DNA from: Colius striatus
Lineage: Eukaryota > Chordata > Aves > Coliiformes > Coliidae
Reading direction: 5' to 3'
NCBI RefSeq assembly: GCF_028858725.1
Contig: NC_084773.1
Location: 6,438,350-6,502,349, forward strand
Length of the DNA stretch: 64,000 bases
In this document: one piece after another, positions 47,401 to 62,400 of the stretch
Layout: the number at the start of each line of letters is the position of its first letter
Numbering within the stretch: position 1 is the first letter of the stretch
Translations under genes and position numbers: made by a program
Notes under the pieces: generated by a model
The model's database searches: none
Told to the model about the DNA's origin: nothing
What the model saw: the letters and a program-made list of their open reading frames with translations, nothing else

Positions 47401-50400
47401 GCCCCTGCTATTTAGAAGTCTGAGCACTCTGCTGATTTGGTGTTCTATCCTAATGCTGCAGAAGTAGCTCTGTTGAAGATCAAGCATCGTAAACTGTAGT
47501 GTGCTGGCATCAAGCCTGAATATCTTAGATTTCTTGATGTTTAATGGTTTAAAGTAGTTCCTTGGCAAGCACTGCTAATGTAAAACATGGAAGCATCAAA
47601 GCTTGGTCGTGCTTTATCATCACCTACTTTTGTTCTATTGCTATAAATAAATGTTTTGTACTGATGTGTTTTTCATTTTCTCTGGCAATTTGAAATATTG
47701 TTCTGTAGTTCTAGCATTTTGTGTAATAGTGAGGGATAGCACATAGAATAATTGAACTAGAGAATAAAGGTAAAGCAACATTTTGTCAGAACCCTTCAAA
47801 ATTAAGATAACCCAATGTATTAAGTATTTTTTCAGTTTTTTACTTGGCATTCATAAGCTCTGTAAGGACTTAGCACATATGTTTGTTACTGTCTTTTTTC
47901 ATTACTTTTTCCAGATACTTACCTGTTCTCCTTATAAATATAGTCTTGGTTTTCTAGAAATGTTCCCTTTATTCTATATGACTTCCCTTTGGTTTTCACT
48001 ATTGGCTTAGTTCTCATGCTGTCTGAAGGTTGCCACTTATTTTAACCAATTCTGGTTTTTGTTGTATAGAATGGAACCTACAAAAGCATTCATGCAATGG
48101 CCAAGGATATAGATCTTCTGGCAAAGAATGCCAAAACTTACAATGAGCCTGGATCACAAGTATTCAAGGTTAGTCTCAGGTTTTTTGCAGTTTGAGTTCA
48201 GATTTTTCTTTGCTGCTTTCTGTGCTGATTAATCCTGAAATGAATCTTCAACATAAGGCACTAAAGACTGTGTTTGCATTGTTTAAAAAATAGCTATTAG
48301 TGGCTTTTCCTTTTTTATATGGCTTTTTGTATAATTGGGGTGTATGTCACTCTTTTTTTTTCTTGAAGTGTATGTTTTTTTCCAGTTAAATTTTGTCTCA
48401 GGATAGGAGTTACATGACTTCTTTGAAGGAATGAAGAATCCCTGTACCTGTGATGGAATTTGAAGTGACTAAAGCTACAGACTCAAGTGATAGTGGCAGT
48501 ACTCTGCTGTTAGCTCTTTCCAGAATGCAGGAACTGATTTTCAGCATAAGTTTCAAAACTGGAGTCATGCCTTCTTTGCATAGTTTTTGAAAGTCCTCTT
48601 CCCTTGATCCCTATTTTTATGACCAAATTGCACCTCTTTTTTCCTACTTATTCCACCAGCATTTTGTGTGCAAATTACCACATTGCTGTTTCCATGTACT
48701 CTGGAAGCATGACTTTTTCAGTTGTACTTCTGTTTGGATTGTAGTTTCAGTTCCTAGTTACCTTACTCATAGTTGTAGCCTCACTCAAAACTTGTAATCT
48801 CTATTTTGTGAACTATTACTCTGAGTATCAAGTCCACGGGTGTAGAATGAGAGAGAGCAAGCACTGAGGAGCTTGGTAACGGTAGTAACTTTTTGATTGC
48901 AAAGACACAGACGCTCATTTGTCTGTTTGGTTCAAAGTGGGTTTTGTGTATATTTTTGAATTTTAGATTTTAAAATAATTTCTAAAAGAAGTACTATGAC
49001 AAGAAAAGAGCTTGAAACTACTCAGCTGTTCTGTTCAGTTTTTATAGGCCACTCTGGGTGCATTTCAGGAAGACTTTTTTCTGTTTCATAGCTAAAACCC
49101 CCTTTGTTTTTGTTCTAGGTTTTATAGATAGCTGAATGTAGCTTACTGTAACAGTCTTCACTTTCAACATTAAACAAAAAACATTCTTTTAATTGACAGG
49201 ATGCAAATGCAATTAAAAAAATATTTAATATGAAAAAGGCTGAAATTGAACACAGTGAGTTGGCCAAGTCAAGTCTCCGAATCAGGTACTGCAAATAGAG
49301 TTCCTTTTATAATCTCATATAAAAATCTTTATAGACATTCCCTTAATTTTGCTGTAGAGAATATGGTGGGAAATAATTACTTGGAAACTCAGTTTATTAT
49401 TTTAGAAGTTACACATCTTAAAACACTTACTGAAATACTTCTGTGGTTAAATATTTCTGTGATGTATTTGATTATGAGAAAAAGCGTCAGTGGATCTTTT
49501 ATGACTTAAGCTATAGCAAGCTTCCACCACATGTGTTTATAAGTTAATAACAGAAGAGGAATAGTGAGGAACAAGGAGTGGTGATTTGCTTTGCTTTGCA
49601 AAAAATGCTGATTATTCTTGAACCTTTTTCGGAGCTGAAATGTAAGAGCTCACAGTTAATTAGATAGGGGGAGAAACATAGGAACAAGAGCTGAGGCGAA
49701 AGATACTTAGGGAGAAGTCAACATTATATAAACTCTAGTTTGAAAACCAATTTCTAGCTCTGAAAAGAGGTGTAGGACACTGAATATCTGAATATTGATC
49801 AGTGAAGTGTAGGTTTCATCTTGAATAGGCAGGTATAAAACACTGTTGATACCTCTGTTTGTTTCATGGAATGATTTTATTTAGCAATCAGCTCTCGTTC
49901 CTGTGGAAATCCATAGTGTACAGAGAAGTGATATGGTCATTTTTTGTGTTTCTTATCTGAAATGCAATTATTTTTCTTCTTGTATTAACCTTTTACTTAC
50001 AAGTAACACTCAAAAGTAGGTTTAGATGTCATTTGCCAGTGTGAGCCATGTCATTTACCTAAAAAAACAAAGTAACTTGTTGCGAGTCATCCGGAGAGTT
50101 AGCAAACTCTTATAAGGTGGACTCTCCATATGGATTTGAGCTGTTTACTGGTGTTTGGTGCTGGAAAATACCTGTTGTCATTTTCTGCAAAGATGTGGAT
50201 GGTACAACTGTAAACACTACACTCCCTTACTTTACTGAAAGGCAGATGGAATTTTTTGTTCTCTGAAAAATGTGTAGATGATCTCAGTATTAAAAGTATT
50301 GCTCAGGATTGATTTTTGCTATTTGGTGTGTTTGAGACATTCAACTTATATAGTGTTTTTTTCTATTTCATTTGTTCAGTGTTAGCAAGCTTCTCATATT

Positions 50401-53400
50401 TGGGTGAATCATTGTTGGAGCATATGGAAATAAAAAAGCAGAAATACTATTAGGGAGTAATTCCTGACACACACTTTAATAATTTGCCTTCTTAAAAAAT
50501 ATCTCTAGTGCCAAAAGACCTTGATTCCACAGACACTGTGAACATACATGTGTGTGAACTTTGTAGTAACTAATATCCCATATGGGCATAGAGGTTTTCT
50601 ACTTAAACTGGGATTTTATTTTTCTCCCTGTTTGGCCATGGATAAAGATCAGAATGTCACATGTGTGTATCATGTTTAATTTTGAGGCTTAACTGGTTTT
50701 GTTCAAAATAAAGCTATTTGCATAAGAAGGGACGACAGATAAATCACACTCATATTTGTTAGTTGAATTCCTCTCTTGCACTGCCAACCCATTTCCACTT
50801 CTCAGCTATCTTAGTCTAGATGTTCACTTACAAGTCCTGAAGTAATCTGAATGTCAGAATAATTTAGACCTCCCTTTTTTATTTCTCTAACTTGGAAAAT
50901 AAAAAGCCTGAAGTAGGCTCCACTAATATTGGACTGAATGGAAAAAATTCAGAAGTGGAAGAAAGTATCATGAAAATCAAACCTTTCACCTGCTGTTCTG
51001 CATTTTTCTGGTTACTTTTTTTAATCAAACCATTAATCTTACTTTAGTTTCTTTCTTCTGAATCTGCATCACAGGATCATCATTTTTTACTTAAATTCCT
51101 AGCTGCTTAATTGTCTGAAAGGGGGAGTCTCCTTTACCTGTTACTGATTTTGGTAAAATACCCCCATAAGTTCATTTAAAGTTAATTTACTATATTTTTA
51201 TTCTGAATTTATATCTGCTTTTGTCATGGATTCAAATTCATCATAACACTACTAACCTCACTTCTACAGACATACTGCCTCCGTGTCAAAAGCCATGCTT
51301 TTATATTGTTCATTTTAGATTGTTCATTGTTTCCTTTGTCATACTAAATTGCTCTTTGTTGGTGCATTTAGCTGTCCTCCCTTAAATAAAGTGGCAAAAT
51401 AAAGTTGCTTGACAATCATGCACTGCCAATCAACTTGAGAGTGACTTTCTTAAGTACTGATAAAACGTGATTAGATCTGTAAGATTAGCTTTAGCTGGAT
51501 GCTAAGGAAGATTTTGTTGGCTGCTTTCACTGCTACTGTAGGCTGAGCTGTGTGTATGGCTATTAATCCTTGATCTAAATATTACCTTTTCCTGACTTCA
51601 CAAACAAAATCAATATTAATGCTGGGGCACTAAATGTATCTTAGTGTTACTTTACTTTTAGCTTTAAAACGTTTTATATCTGTCTCTGAACCTTTTGGCT
51701 CATCTGTCAAAGTAATTCTGTAAAAAGCTTTACCCTTGCTGCATCTTTTCTTGGGTCTAAGGTGGGCCTCTTTTTTCCCCTTTCCTTGGCTTGTCTCTAC
51801 CACCTTAAGGACGCCATCAAATTTGACTGCTTCCAAGCTGACAGGTCCTTCCTCACAGGGTAAAGGCAGTGTTGGGGATGAGAGAAATTCTTCTAACAAA
51901 TATTATCGGTAAGTAAATTATGGACTTGGAGGAAAAGCTGTGTCATCGTATGGAAATCCGAAAATTTGGGGGGGATTTTTTGTTGTGATGTGGTTTGCTT
52001 AGTTGGGAGAGCTCTTCAAAATTGACTCAAATACCTTTGAGATTCAAATCTATTTCAGTCAAATATCTATTTAAGTTACTTTGCCATAATTACTCTTCTG
52101 TGTTTGATTTAATATTTAACATTTCATGGCACCTGGCATGAAATACTCTATCTGCAGTTATTTCCTTAGAGATGTTCTGAAGAACAATCTGTTAAGCATC
52201 ATTACAAAATAAAGCAGGTGAAAGAAACCATGTAAACATGTTGTAAACCTAGGAAAATATGTTTGGATTCTAAAAAGAAATAATAAGAAATAATACCCCT
52301 ACCATTCTGTGATTCTGTGACTAAACAATGAAGAGATGGGTGGTGGAAACCAACGAAGCCTGTAAGGAAAAAAAAGCACTGCATTTGGGATGCATTTAGG
52401 GCAATCTTGCTGAGTAAACTGGATTACTGGAGGCTTCCTGGTTTGTTACTTCAGTCATCAGTTGAGAATTTTGGTACCTAGGAAAGGCCTTGTGTCTACA
52501 GTGTTACTGTTTTGAACAGTGTTACTGTTTTGAAATCCTTCATGTAGACAAACCCCTATAAAACAGGATCATATACCAAAGTTATTAATTGGGAGGAACA
52601 GTAATTATTCCCTCAACAATTCAAATAGTAAGGTATTCAAAATAGGTCAGAAAATAGCTAACTTGAGCTTTAGCTTTCTAGCTTTTTGGTGTCCAGTTTT
52701 TCAGTTTGATGGACTGACTCATAAAATAGAGGGAAACTCATGGGTTATTAACAGCTTCTCAAGGGCTTCACTCTTTTCTTACATAGTGATGTTTATGTTC
52801 CTCATAGTGTGGGCAACTGTTATGAGCTTCATGTGTTTACTCACACACTCTGGATGACTGGTAATGGTTAACATGATAACCTTTTTAGAGTTGATTTTGT
52901 ACATTTTTTTCACTCTTCCTCTTTCATAGTAACAAAAGATCAGCTCAAGGAGATCGTTTATCAGCAATAACCATGGCACTGCAATATGGATCAGAAAGTG
53001 ATGAGGATGCAGCTTTGGCTGGTAGGACCTGAAGTACAGCTTCTGTATTTATTTTCTTTAATTAAAATGTTTGGAATAAGCAAAACTATAGAGTTCCTTA
53101 TATATTGCAAAATATTTTTGAAATGAAAATACTTTACCATTTCCAAACTCCACGTGTAATTCTGTTAAATCCAATCCATATTGCCTCTAAGTACAGATTA
53201 ATAAATGTACAGCTGGTAAGACAGAATAACCCAAAGTTGCTTGCATGTTTTGAATTTAGTGTGTGTGTTTTCAAGAATACTTATCAAAACTTCAGGAAAC
53301 TGTAGCTTGGTTTTATTCCTTCTAATATGAAACAGAAGATAAGGTAGTTGAGAAGATCTCTCCTTGCAGTAGATTTATGGTGTTGAAATCGTTTGAGAGA

Positions 53401-56400
53401 AATCTTAATCACGCCAGCTTGTTTTATCTTGCTTTCTTCTACCATTGTGCCTTCCAAGTACCTGTCAGATTTTGTTACTTGAAGGTAATCTGTGTGAGGT
53501 ATAAGGATAGGTAAATGTTAGAACTTAATTTAGAAATATCTAGTCTAGCCTAGCAGTCATGAAATCTTGCACGAGGGTTTATGCTAAAACAAAAGCACGT
53601 GAAAAAGCGTTACTTCATTAAGAATATTTAGTTTTATGAAGAGCATGCTTTAGGATTTTACTCTGAGTGTATGTGATGCAATATATGCATTATATCAGAT
53701 ATTTCAGTATTGATCATAAATTATTGTGCATTGTCTTTTAAGGTAGCCTGTCTTGGTTACATTCTTAGTAACTTCCTGATATTCATCTCAGAGCAGGTTT
53801 CTGAAAAGGTTTTGTCATATACTGTTGTTTAGTTATTGTTTACGTTATTTCTGCATTGCTTTGAAGTGATGCATCTCTTCAGTGTATATTTTGGGGGCAT
53901 TTCTTTAACATCTGGTAAAATGCAATTGCACTTACCACTGTTTTCCAGTGGATGGATATGCTGTAGAGTTTTTTCTGGATTATTTTAGATCTTGCTGCAA
54001 GCAAAAGCATTTTTATTCCTGGCTAGCCCAGAGTTCAGAGTTATTACTTCAGAGCAGCTTTCTGGGAGGTGCGAGGAGTATTTATTAGCTTGATTCAGCA
54101 TGATTGTTAGCTGCTATTTTTGCAAACTGTAATTCTGTAGAAACACACAGCTTTGTATGTTTTGATTTAAATCCTTCAAGTGATTTAATCACTTTCAGGT
54201 GTCACTTTTACTATGGACATTACTGTCATTGGGCCTTTCCGTAGAATCAGAGAACTGATTCTGAAGTGGAACTTTCTCCTCCTCAATACAGAGAACTAAA
54301 TCTTTATGAGCTTATTTGTAGCAGTTGCCTAAGCAATGAACAATACCTGTTTCCAGATTGGAGTTTATCCTCACAATTTCAGAGGGTGTCATGTTGAGCT
54401 TGTAGAAGATTTCCAGCTCAGAAAACATGAGCAGCTTCTGCAGCTCCCTTGCTCCTTATTGTAAATGACTAATAGCAGGCAGAAGTGATCATTAGGTATT
54501 ACTTACAAATAACTGTTTCATTTTGTAGATAAAGCTACTTTATTTGTTATTATTTCCTTAAGAAATAGTCTAAGACTGAATGCTGCTTTTGGCTTTACTA
54601 ACATCTGTCTTCAGTTAGACTTTGAACATTCATTGTCTAGGTGCTTTGGGACTACAAAGGAGACAGTGTTTAAAGCAAATCACCGAGTAAAAACTAATTC
54701 TTGTTTCATATATGTACAAATACTCTCCTCTCTGCTTTTTCTACTTCATCATTGAGTAGGGGTACTTGTATATGATACATGCATTTATATCTGATAAGAA
54801 AACTCAGTTCCAGTTGGAAGTTAGATGCTTCCTCCTTTAGAAGTGAAATCAGTTTGTCATCATTCCATTAGGAAGCTGTTCTTTCCTTAGAAAACTGTCA
54901 TTGTGGTATGAACAGCAGGAAGTACTTTTTGTTTGGGACTGCTGATTGGCAGATATTTTGTGGTTATGGCTTACTGCATGGTTGGGGTGTTTTTTCCTTG
55001 TATCTGCTAACTGTAGTTGTGGTAACAGCTGCATGGAAAGGAAATAACTGACTGTTGCTCCCCACTGACAGCTTTTGCTTGGTGGGGGTATGGAACCTGG
55101 TGCTATTGCGTCTTAAAGTATCTCAGTCTTGCATTAGATTGTTTGTTCCATAGCAAAAAAGGGATTTTTGTGTTTTCTGATGTGAATAATACATTCTTCT
55201 CTGGTTCTTAAGAGATCAGGTTTCACATTAGAACACTATGATTTTCTGAATATGTCAGAATAGCTAAAGTTTGACACATTGCTTTTAAAAAACACATCAC
55301 AGTGAAAATGTTTATAGCTGTATTATAATGTTGTATAAACACTTGAAGTGCTTGTTTAATTTACTAAGATTTTTCTTTTTGGCAGTGTTTTGTGTTCTGC
55401 TTTTAATACAAAGAAAGTACATTTCTTATCTGGGGTAATGGGCTGCTTTGTTGCTGGCCATCAATGCCAGAGAACAGCAATGTACCTGACTGATTGCTTA
55501 ATTTTTCTCTTCATAAAAATGAGATCTTCTGCTTTTTCTATTCTGTTTGTTTCTTTTTGATGGAGCACTCTGAACTAAACTAAGTTATCTGAGTAAACAA
55601 ATCCAAAGACAGTAATTTATTCCATAATCTGTGTTTGAAGCTCACTTTATCTGAAAGCTTTCTCTTTGCTACTAGCATTTATCTCCATGTTCAGGCTGAT
55701 AAGTTACACACAGGAAAACATAGTGCTGCCTCCCATCTTTTGTTTCTACCTCAGTTATTCTGTTCAGCTCCTGCTTTGCTGGCTACTGTGGAGTAGATGC
55801 TGCCATTAAGTGATGCAGATTGGCAGACATATACATAATTAGGATAATGTTGAATGTCTTCCATGAGTCAATAATGAATATCTTCGTTATGTGTTTGCAG
55901 ATCACCTAAGGTCTGCTTGTGCTTTAATTTGCACCTAACTTGTCTAGTGGGTCTCATACGTCATACAGTCACATAGACTGCAGTCAGACTGCAGAGAAAA
56001 AATGATAGTACTATGTTGTTATGCAAGTCAGTGTCCCCTGGCTTTGTCGTCATTTCAAGATTGTCTTTACTGAACTTGGATAGAAAGCTTGAAACTGCCA
56101 GCCTCCACTGAGCAATAATGAAAATGACAGCTGGAAACTTGGTATGAGCGTTAGAGAATTGTCTTGTGTAACTGAATTACCCTGCGTGTCATCTGCGAAC
56201 CTTTCGTCCAAACTTGAACTCATATGAGAGGCAAAGTGGTGAAAAATTTCACTCTACATAAAAATCTATGTGATTTTGCGCTTATTAATGGCTGTCTGCA
56301 AGGTACAAATTACACCATTTGTGAGAAGCGTGGAAGGATTAGGATCATAGGCTCATAGAATCATTTCAGCTGGAACAGACCTTTAAGATCAAGTCCAGCC

Positions 56401-59400
56401 TTTGTCCTTGCCCTATCAATTAACATTTTTTCATTCCTCTTTTGTTTCTGTTGCTTATGCATTGTTTTCCTAATTTCATCTGCAGTAAATGTTAGTTGTG
56501 TATAGCATTTCTTTCATTCATTGTAATCCTGAAACATACTTTAGGCTTCCTATTGATAACTAGAAAAGTTTTCTATAAAATATGTAAATAGTTATGCTTC
56601 TGCAGGGGGTTGGACTAGATGATCTCTAAAGGTCCCTTCCAACCCCTACCATTCTATGATTCTGTGATTCTATGAAATGATTGTGCTAATTACATAATAA
56701 TGATAAAATATTTCATTCTCCTCCATTTTGCTGCATGTATCAGAAGTGCACCTTCAGGCTTTAGTGTCAGTTTTTTCTGCCTCAATATTACAATTTTTAA
56801 ATTGAGCTGTGGTCTAAAGGATTATAGGAATTTGGAAGCCACCTTCTTGATACATAGACAAACATTTCTTTTTAGTTTTGCTTAACTGGCTGGGCACCTT
56901 CGAAAATTCCAGACATGGTTTGTCAGTTTGTATTCCTACAGTGAGCTGTCGGCAGATAGCAGAATGGAAATAGTTCAGTATTGGATCTCAAAGGTCTTTT
57001 CCAACCAAAACAATTCTATGATATACAAAAGTATTTGGCACAAATATTAATGGTTTGATGGGTAAATAAAGATAGCTGTTGTATGGGTAGTGTGTGGTTG
57101 AATAGTCCTGCTATGAGGTTTCATCTGTGAACACTTCTCAGCACTTGTAGGTGGCAAGGATGTGTTACTAGTGACAGAACTGAAGTCTCATGTGATAAGA
57201 GACCTGGATAAAGTGTCAGCTTAAGGCTCATAAAATATATTTATGATGTGCTTTTCTGAGGTGTGAATCTGCCTGGCAGAGAGTGGCTGAACACCCTCAG
57301 TTGAGGAACTGCCTTTTCTTCTGGTTTAGATCTTTATGCGTTTGTAAAATCAATGAAAAAAACCCACCACTCTTGAGTTGTCCTGCTGAGTTTCCCATTT
57401 TTCCTTTCTCTCTGTACAGCTGCTGCTCGTTATGAAGAGGGAGAATCTGAAGCTGAGAGCATTACTTCCTTCATGGACACTTCTAATCCTCTTTATCAGC
57501 TTTATGATACAGTTAGAAGTTGCCGAAATAATCAAGGGCAGCTCATATCTGAACCCTTTTTCCACTTGCCCTCCAAGAAAAAGTATCCCGATTATTATCA
57601 GCAAATTAAAACACCTATTTCATTGCAGCAGATCAGGTAAGAAAACAGAATGCCAACTACATCTGGTAGGAAACTAATCAAGGGTTTCTTTAATTTTGAG
57701 AATCCTATACTGTGGTCAAGTTGTTGATATCTAATGTGGTGTATACTCTTTATCCCCTACATTTGGTTGCTTGTTGTTTGTCTGATGCAGCCTCAGTTTG
57801 CATCAGTCTTTTGATCAGCTTTTATAGATGGTTGCCATTGGGTCTGTTTTCCTTGGAGTTTCATTTGTAATGTGCCTCAAAGGTTGCTGTATCACTAATT
57901 CTGAAGGCTAGGTGGGCAGCAGAGATGAAAGCTGCTGCAGAGGCCATTATTCTCTTTCCTTGACCCTGATTGCTTGGTTACATCTTGCTGACATGTTTGT
58001 AAAATTACTAGTCTTCAGCAATGTGAATTGTAGAAAGGTAGCTGCAGTTACCTTCTTTTTGTCTAGGTCACAGTATAACTGTGAAGAGTAATTATTTTCA
58101 TTCATGGTGTAGGTAGTCTGGACTGAAGTAAGCAGTGCACAGGTAGTCTGGACTGGAGTAAGCCATGTACAGGTAGTCTGGACTGAAGTAAGCAGTGCAC
58201 AGGTAGTCTGGACTGGAGTGAGCAGTGCACAAGTAGTCTGGGCTGGAGTAAGCAGTGTACAGGTAGTCTGAACTGGAGTAAGCAGTGACATCATTTATAA
58301 ATCTGAGTTATAAAAGGTTCATCAACTGCCAGAACAGAACTGTCAGATTAAAAATCTGAGTGAAAAAAACTGAGCAAGATCTTTCTTTAGTGGTCCAAGA
58401 TAAGCTAACACAATGGATATGCAGCAGGATCCCGAGTGCATTAGTAGACCTTCATAGCACTGACCAGCCTCAGGTGGCCTTAGCCTCCTGCCCAATAGCC
58501 ACTGGGGCTCCAGTCTCTGCCTGAGCTACACTGCAGGAGTGCTGGGCCTCCTTTAGTGAGTGAGGACAGCACCCTACCACTGTCCATGTCCTTGTAATCT
58601 GCTCTTATACATAGGCCTGTAAATTTTAGTTATAGCATACTATGATCTGCTAGACTGGGTGCAATTGTTGAGTAAGCCTTTGTTAAATCAGAAAGTAAAA
58701 AGATGCTTTTTTTTTTAAATTGTCAGAGGATGTTTTAAATATACTGGGGAACAAGTAGGGAGCTGACACACTGGTTATCTACTCATCAGTGGCTTGAAAA
58801 CATTTTTTCTTGTGTCTTAGTACAGCTGTTGTCTTGGCAAAGAAGATGTCTTGAACAAAGCACAAAATGTACTTGATGGGGGAAAAAAAAAAGGTGAAAT
58901 TGAGAAAAATAATTGCCAGTTGTCAGGAAGCTTTTTTCTGAATGTACCAAGGAGTATCATCTCAAATTATGTGTAAACAAATTTAATTGGGAGAAACCTT
59001 CCATTAAAAATATACTTGATATCAGTTTTGAGACAAATAATTTGCCATAGGGAGGCAGCTGTGTTTCTGCTTTCTGTGCAGTGTGGGTGGGTTGCATCGG
59101 GCTATGTGAGCAGTACAGAAATTGCATACAAATGCCTGAAGAACTGGAGAATGAAATTAATTATCTTATTGCCTGAGAGCTTGGAAAATAAAGTGGCACC
59201 ATCTTTAGAAGTGATGTTTGTAGCTCCCAAGTTAAAGTACAGTATTTAATCTAAATTCTATTAGCAAATTCTGAAATTCAACTGTGCTTTGAATTACCAC
59301 AAAATCTTCACTTCTTACTCTACCTAAAAAGCCTTGGAGTCATGCTTATGTGTACTTAATTTACATGATTTGGGGAAAACTGAAGCTAGCATGATTTTAC

Positions 59401-62400
59401 TGATACTGAAAATATGTCTTTAGGTATTCAGAACTGCCATTATTAAGGTAGAGGGTTTTTGTAGGTGGTTTTTTGTGTTGATGATGATGTATTTTGTCTT
59501 TTGATGGGGGGGAGTGAGTTATAAAGAGCATTTTTGTCTGTTCACAGATGGGAACAGAAGAGTTAATTGTCCTAGTGTAAAGTTGAATGTGTTGGAGTAA
59601 AGCTTGGCATTCCTGTCTCATAGCTGTTCTGCTTTGACATCTGTCTATCTAAGCCACCCTGACAGAGTGAACTGTAAAATGTGTGGCTGGTGCAAATTTC
59701 ACAGCTAGTCATTGATTTCAAGGAGTTTATGTGTGTTAGATGCAAGAAAAACATAGGAAAATCATATATGCTATCTAGAGGCAGAGTCTGGGTGTGTTTT
59801 TGTTTCAATGAGGTGTACATTTCAGCCTCTGAATCACTTTATGAGCATTATGAACCTCAGTCATTTGAGCTGAGTGCTGATCCCAAGCTATTAAGGATGC
59901 AGGAGGTAATTGTGCTGATGCCTTTAGTTTTCTGCTAGTTTTGTCCTGACATGATCTTTACAGAATGACAAAATAGCTGAGGTGAGAAGGGAGGCCCTGG
60001 ACTATACCAGTCAGATTTCGAATGTCTACAAACCTCCATGGGTGACCAGTGCCAGTGTTTGACCACCCCCACAATAATAAAAAACCCAAATCAAACATTT
60101 TTTTTTCCTTCTTGTGTTCAGATTTTACCTGTTTCAATTTGTTCTCTTTACTTCTTGCTCTGTCAGGAAGCACAGGTGAGATAAGTCTGGTTCCCTCTTC
60201 ATTCCCTTCCACCAGGTGTTCATACACACACCGATGAGACAGGGCAAAACTCAGAGCAGTAGAACAAGAATGCCCTATTTGAAGTCAGGCATGGCACTGT
60301 GAAAGCTGTGACATGGTAAAAGTCCATGATATGGAGGTTATTTTGCAAACTTAACATTGGTGGTGAAAAGTAATTATTATTGGAGGAATAGCATGGAAGT
60401 AATGCAGGAATGTGTTCAGTTGACCAGTCCATGAGTGCTAGATCCTGGCATGCTTACAAGAAAAGAACTGTGTCCCTTATTAAACTTTACAATGTTATTA
60501 AGTGTGATTACTAAGGCAAGTGGGTCAGGCTTTTCTACACCAGAAGAGGGAAGCTCTCCAGGGAATTCCCTGGCAGCAGTTCTCTCCTAAAACATGTGAG
60601 AGTGGTGTGAGTGCATGGGCACTGAAATCTCTCCCTTCTTTGGCAAACCCCAGTGTTTTATGCTCCAGGAAGCTGGGGTTATAGTTGAGGTTTTAAAAAG
60701 TGCACGAATCTAGTGTAACACATGGCTGGTTTTGTTTGATAGCTACTATATGAAGATTTGAAGTGTGTTTTTCTTATGAGTGTGTATCCTTCTGGACAAT
60801 GGGTTGTGATACTCTAACATGAATGTTACATTTCACTGTGCTGGAATGTGTTCAGGTTCCTTCTGCAGCTGTGACGTTTGGATGTGTATGTTGGGGTTTT
60901 TTTATTAGTAGTAGCATTTGTATTTTTTAGTAATCTAATTAAGATTTTATTGGTAAGTCTCTCATTTTTTGGAAATGAGAAAACTTTTTAATTATGTGTT
61001 GCTTCAGTTGGAAGCATTAAAAAGTAATCCAAAAAATAGTGTATAAAGGTTTGTGTGATACTGGTTTCCTAGATTCTTACACATGAGCCTAAAAGAGTTC
61101 CTTTTAAATAAGAATGGCAACAAGTCACTTTCTCCAGATCTTACATTTAGGATATTTGTCCAAAATCATGTTTTTTTACTTTTCTCATAGTGATTGTGGA
61201 CACACTAGTTCTTCAGCTCTGAAATAAATTACATACAGGTGCCATCCTGGCATTGTGCACTTAGTTGAAAGCCTTCTGCAAAATGTATTTCCACCATGAC
61301 AGCATTAGAGACACGTGCACAGTTCTCAGTAGTTTTTTAGCAGTTCCAGCTCTGTGCCACGTTTACTCCAACCCCAATTTTCTCATCCATGGCTGACCAG
61401 CAGAGTCCTGTTGAACACAGGCTGAACGTTGTTACTCTTTGTTCGCAGGCTGAGCTGTAAGATCACACCGGCAGTTAAGGTTTGGGACTGAAAGATATGT
61501 TAGATTTATTTAATGGTAGTGCTTATGCTCCATCGGGCTGGATTGTGCTCAGTTAGGTGCTGTGAAAGCCAGACTAGGCTTAAAGGCGGTGGTTAACCAG
61601 TGGATGTGACAGGCTAGCGGGGGAGGGAGGAGGGGGGAAGGAAGGATGACTGCTGTTGTCATAGATTTGTTTTCTATTGTGTTTAATGAGGTGTTAAAAC
61701 AGTTGACTGGAACTTTCACCTCTTTGTATCAGAGGATGCAAGAAAACACATTAAGTTGTTGGCAAACAGTGGACTGATTCATCTGTTTAGCATATGAAAA
61801 AAAGACCTTTTTTGTTGTTAGTACTTTTCTGACTGTTTTCACTGAAGTGCTCCTTGCAAGTAGCACCAATCAACGACGAGGTGGCTGTAAGTGAAGGCAA
61901 GAAATGGAGAGGGTTAGCATGAGAGACGTTGGTCAGTTTTGGCTCTCACTGGAGATGAGTAGAGTTGATGTGCAGGAAAAGCAGCATTTATGGCTGTGCA
62001 GATATTGACACCATACCCTGACCCTACAGGTCACAGCTGAGGTGTACTAGGGTTGTCTCTGCAGGTTGTGCTTTGACTCATCTATACCATGTCTCATCTG
62101 AGTATGAAAACAGGACTTCAGTCTGCATAACTTTAAAGAAGGCAGCTTTCAGAATAATTAAAGTCACTCTTTAGGAGACATGTTTCACTAGTTAGTTACA
62201 ATTGGAAGATGTTACTTCAGCATCAGAAAAACAAATCATGTTCTTGTTGTTAGAGCTCTTTGAATATTGATTTGTTACGAAATCGAAGATGTTAAGGAAC
62301 TTGTTTTGCAGTGTGTAACTTGTGAAATATCTGATTGGTACGTCTCTCTTTCAGAACCAAACTGAAGAACCATGAATATGAAACTTTAGATCAGTTGGAG

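Noticed and set aside
51630-51899. 89-codon minus-strand frame
   Set aside because: Antisense shadow of PBRM1 exon 9, whose plus-strand reading matches the known protein.
57947-58294. Antisense decapeptide-repeat protein
   Set aside because: Produced by a 30-bp minisatellite inside an intron; no promoter or splice context supports a gene.
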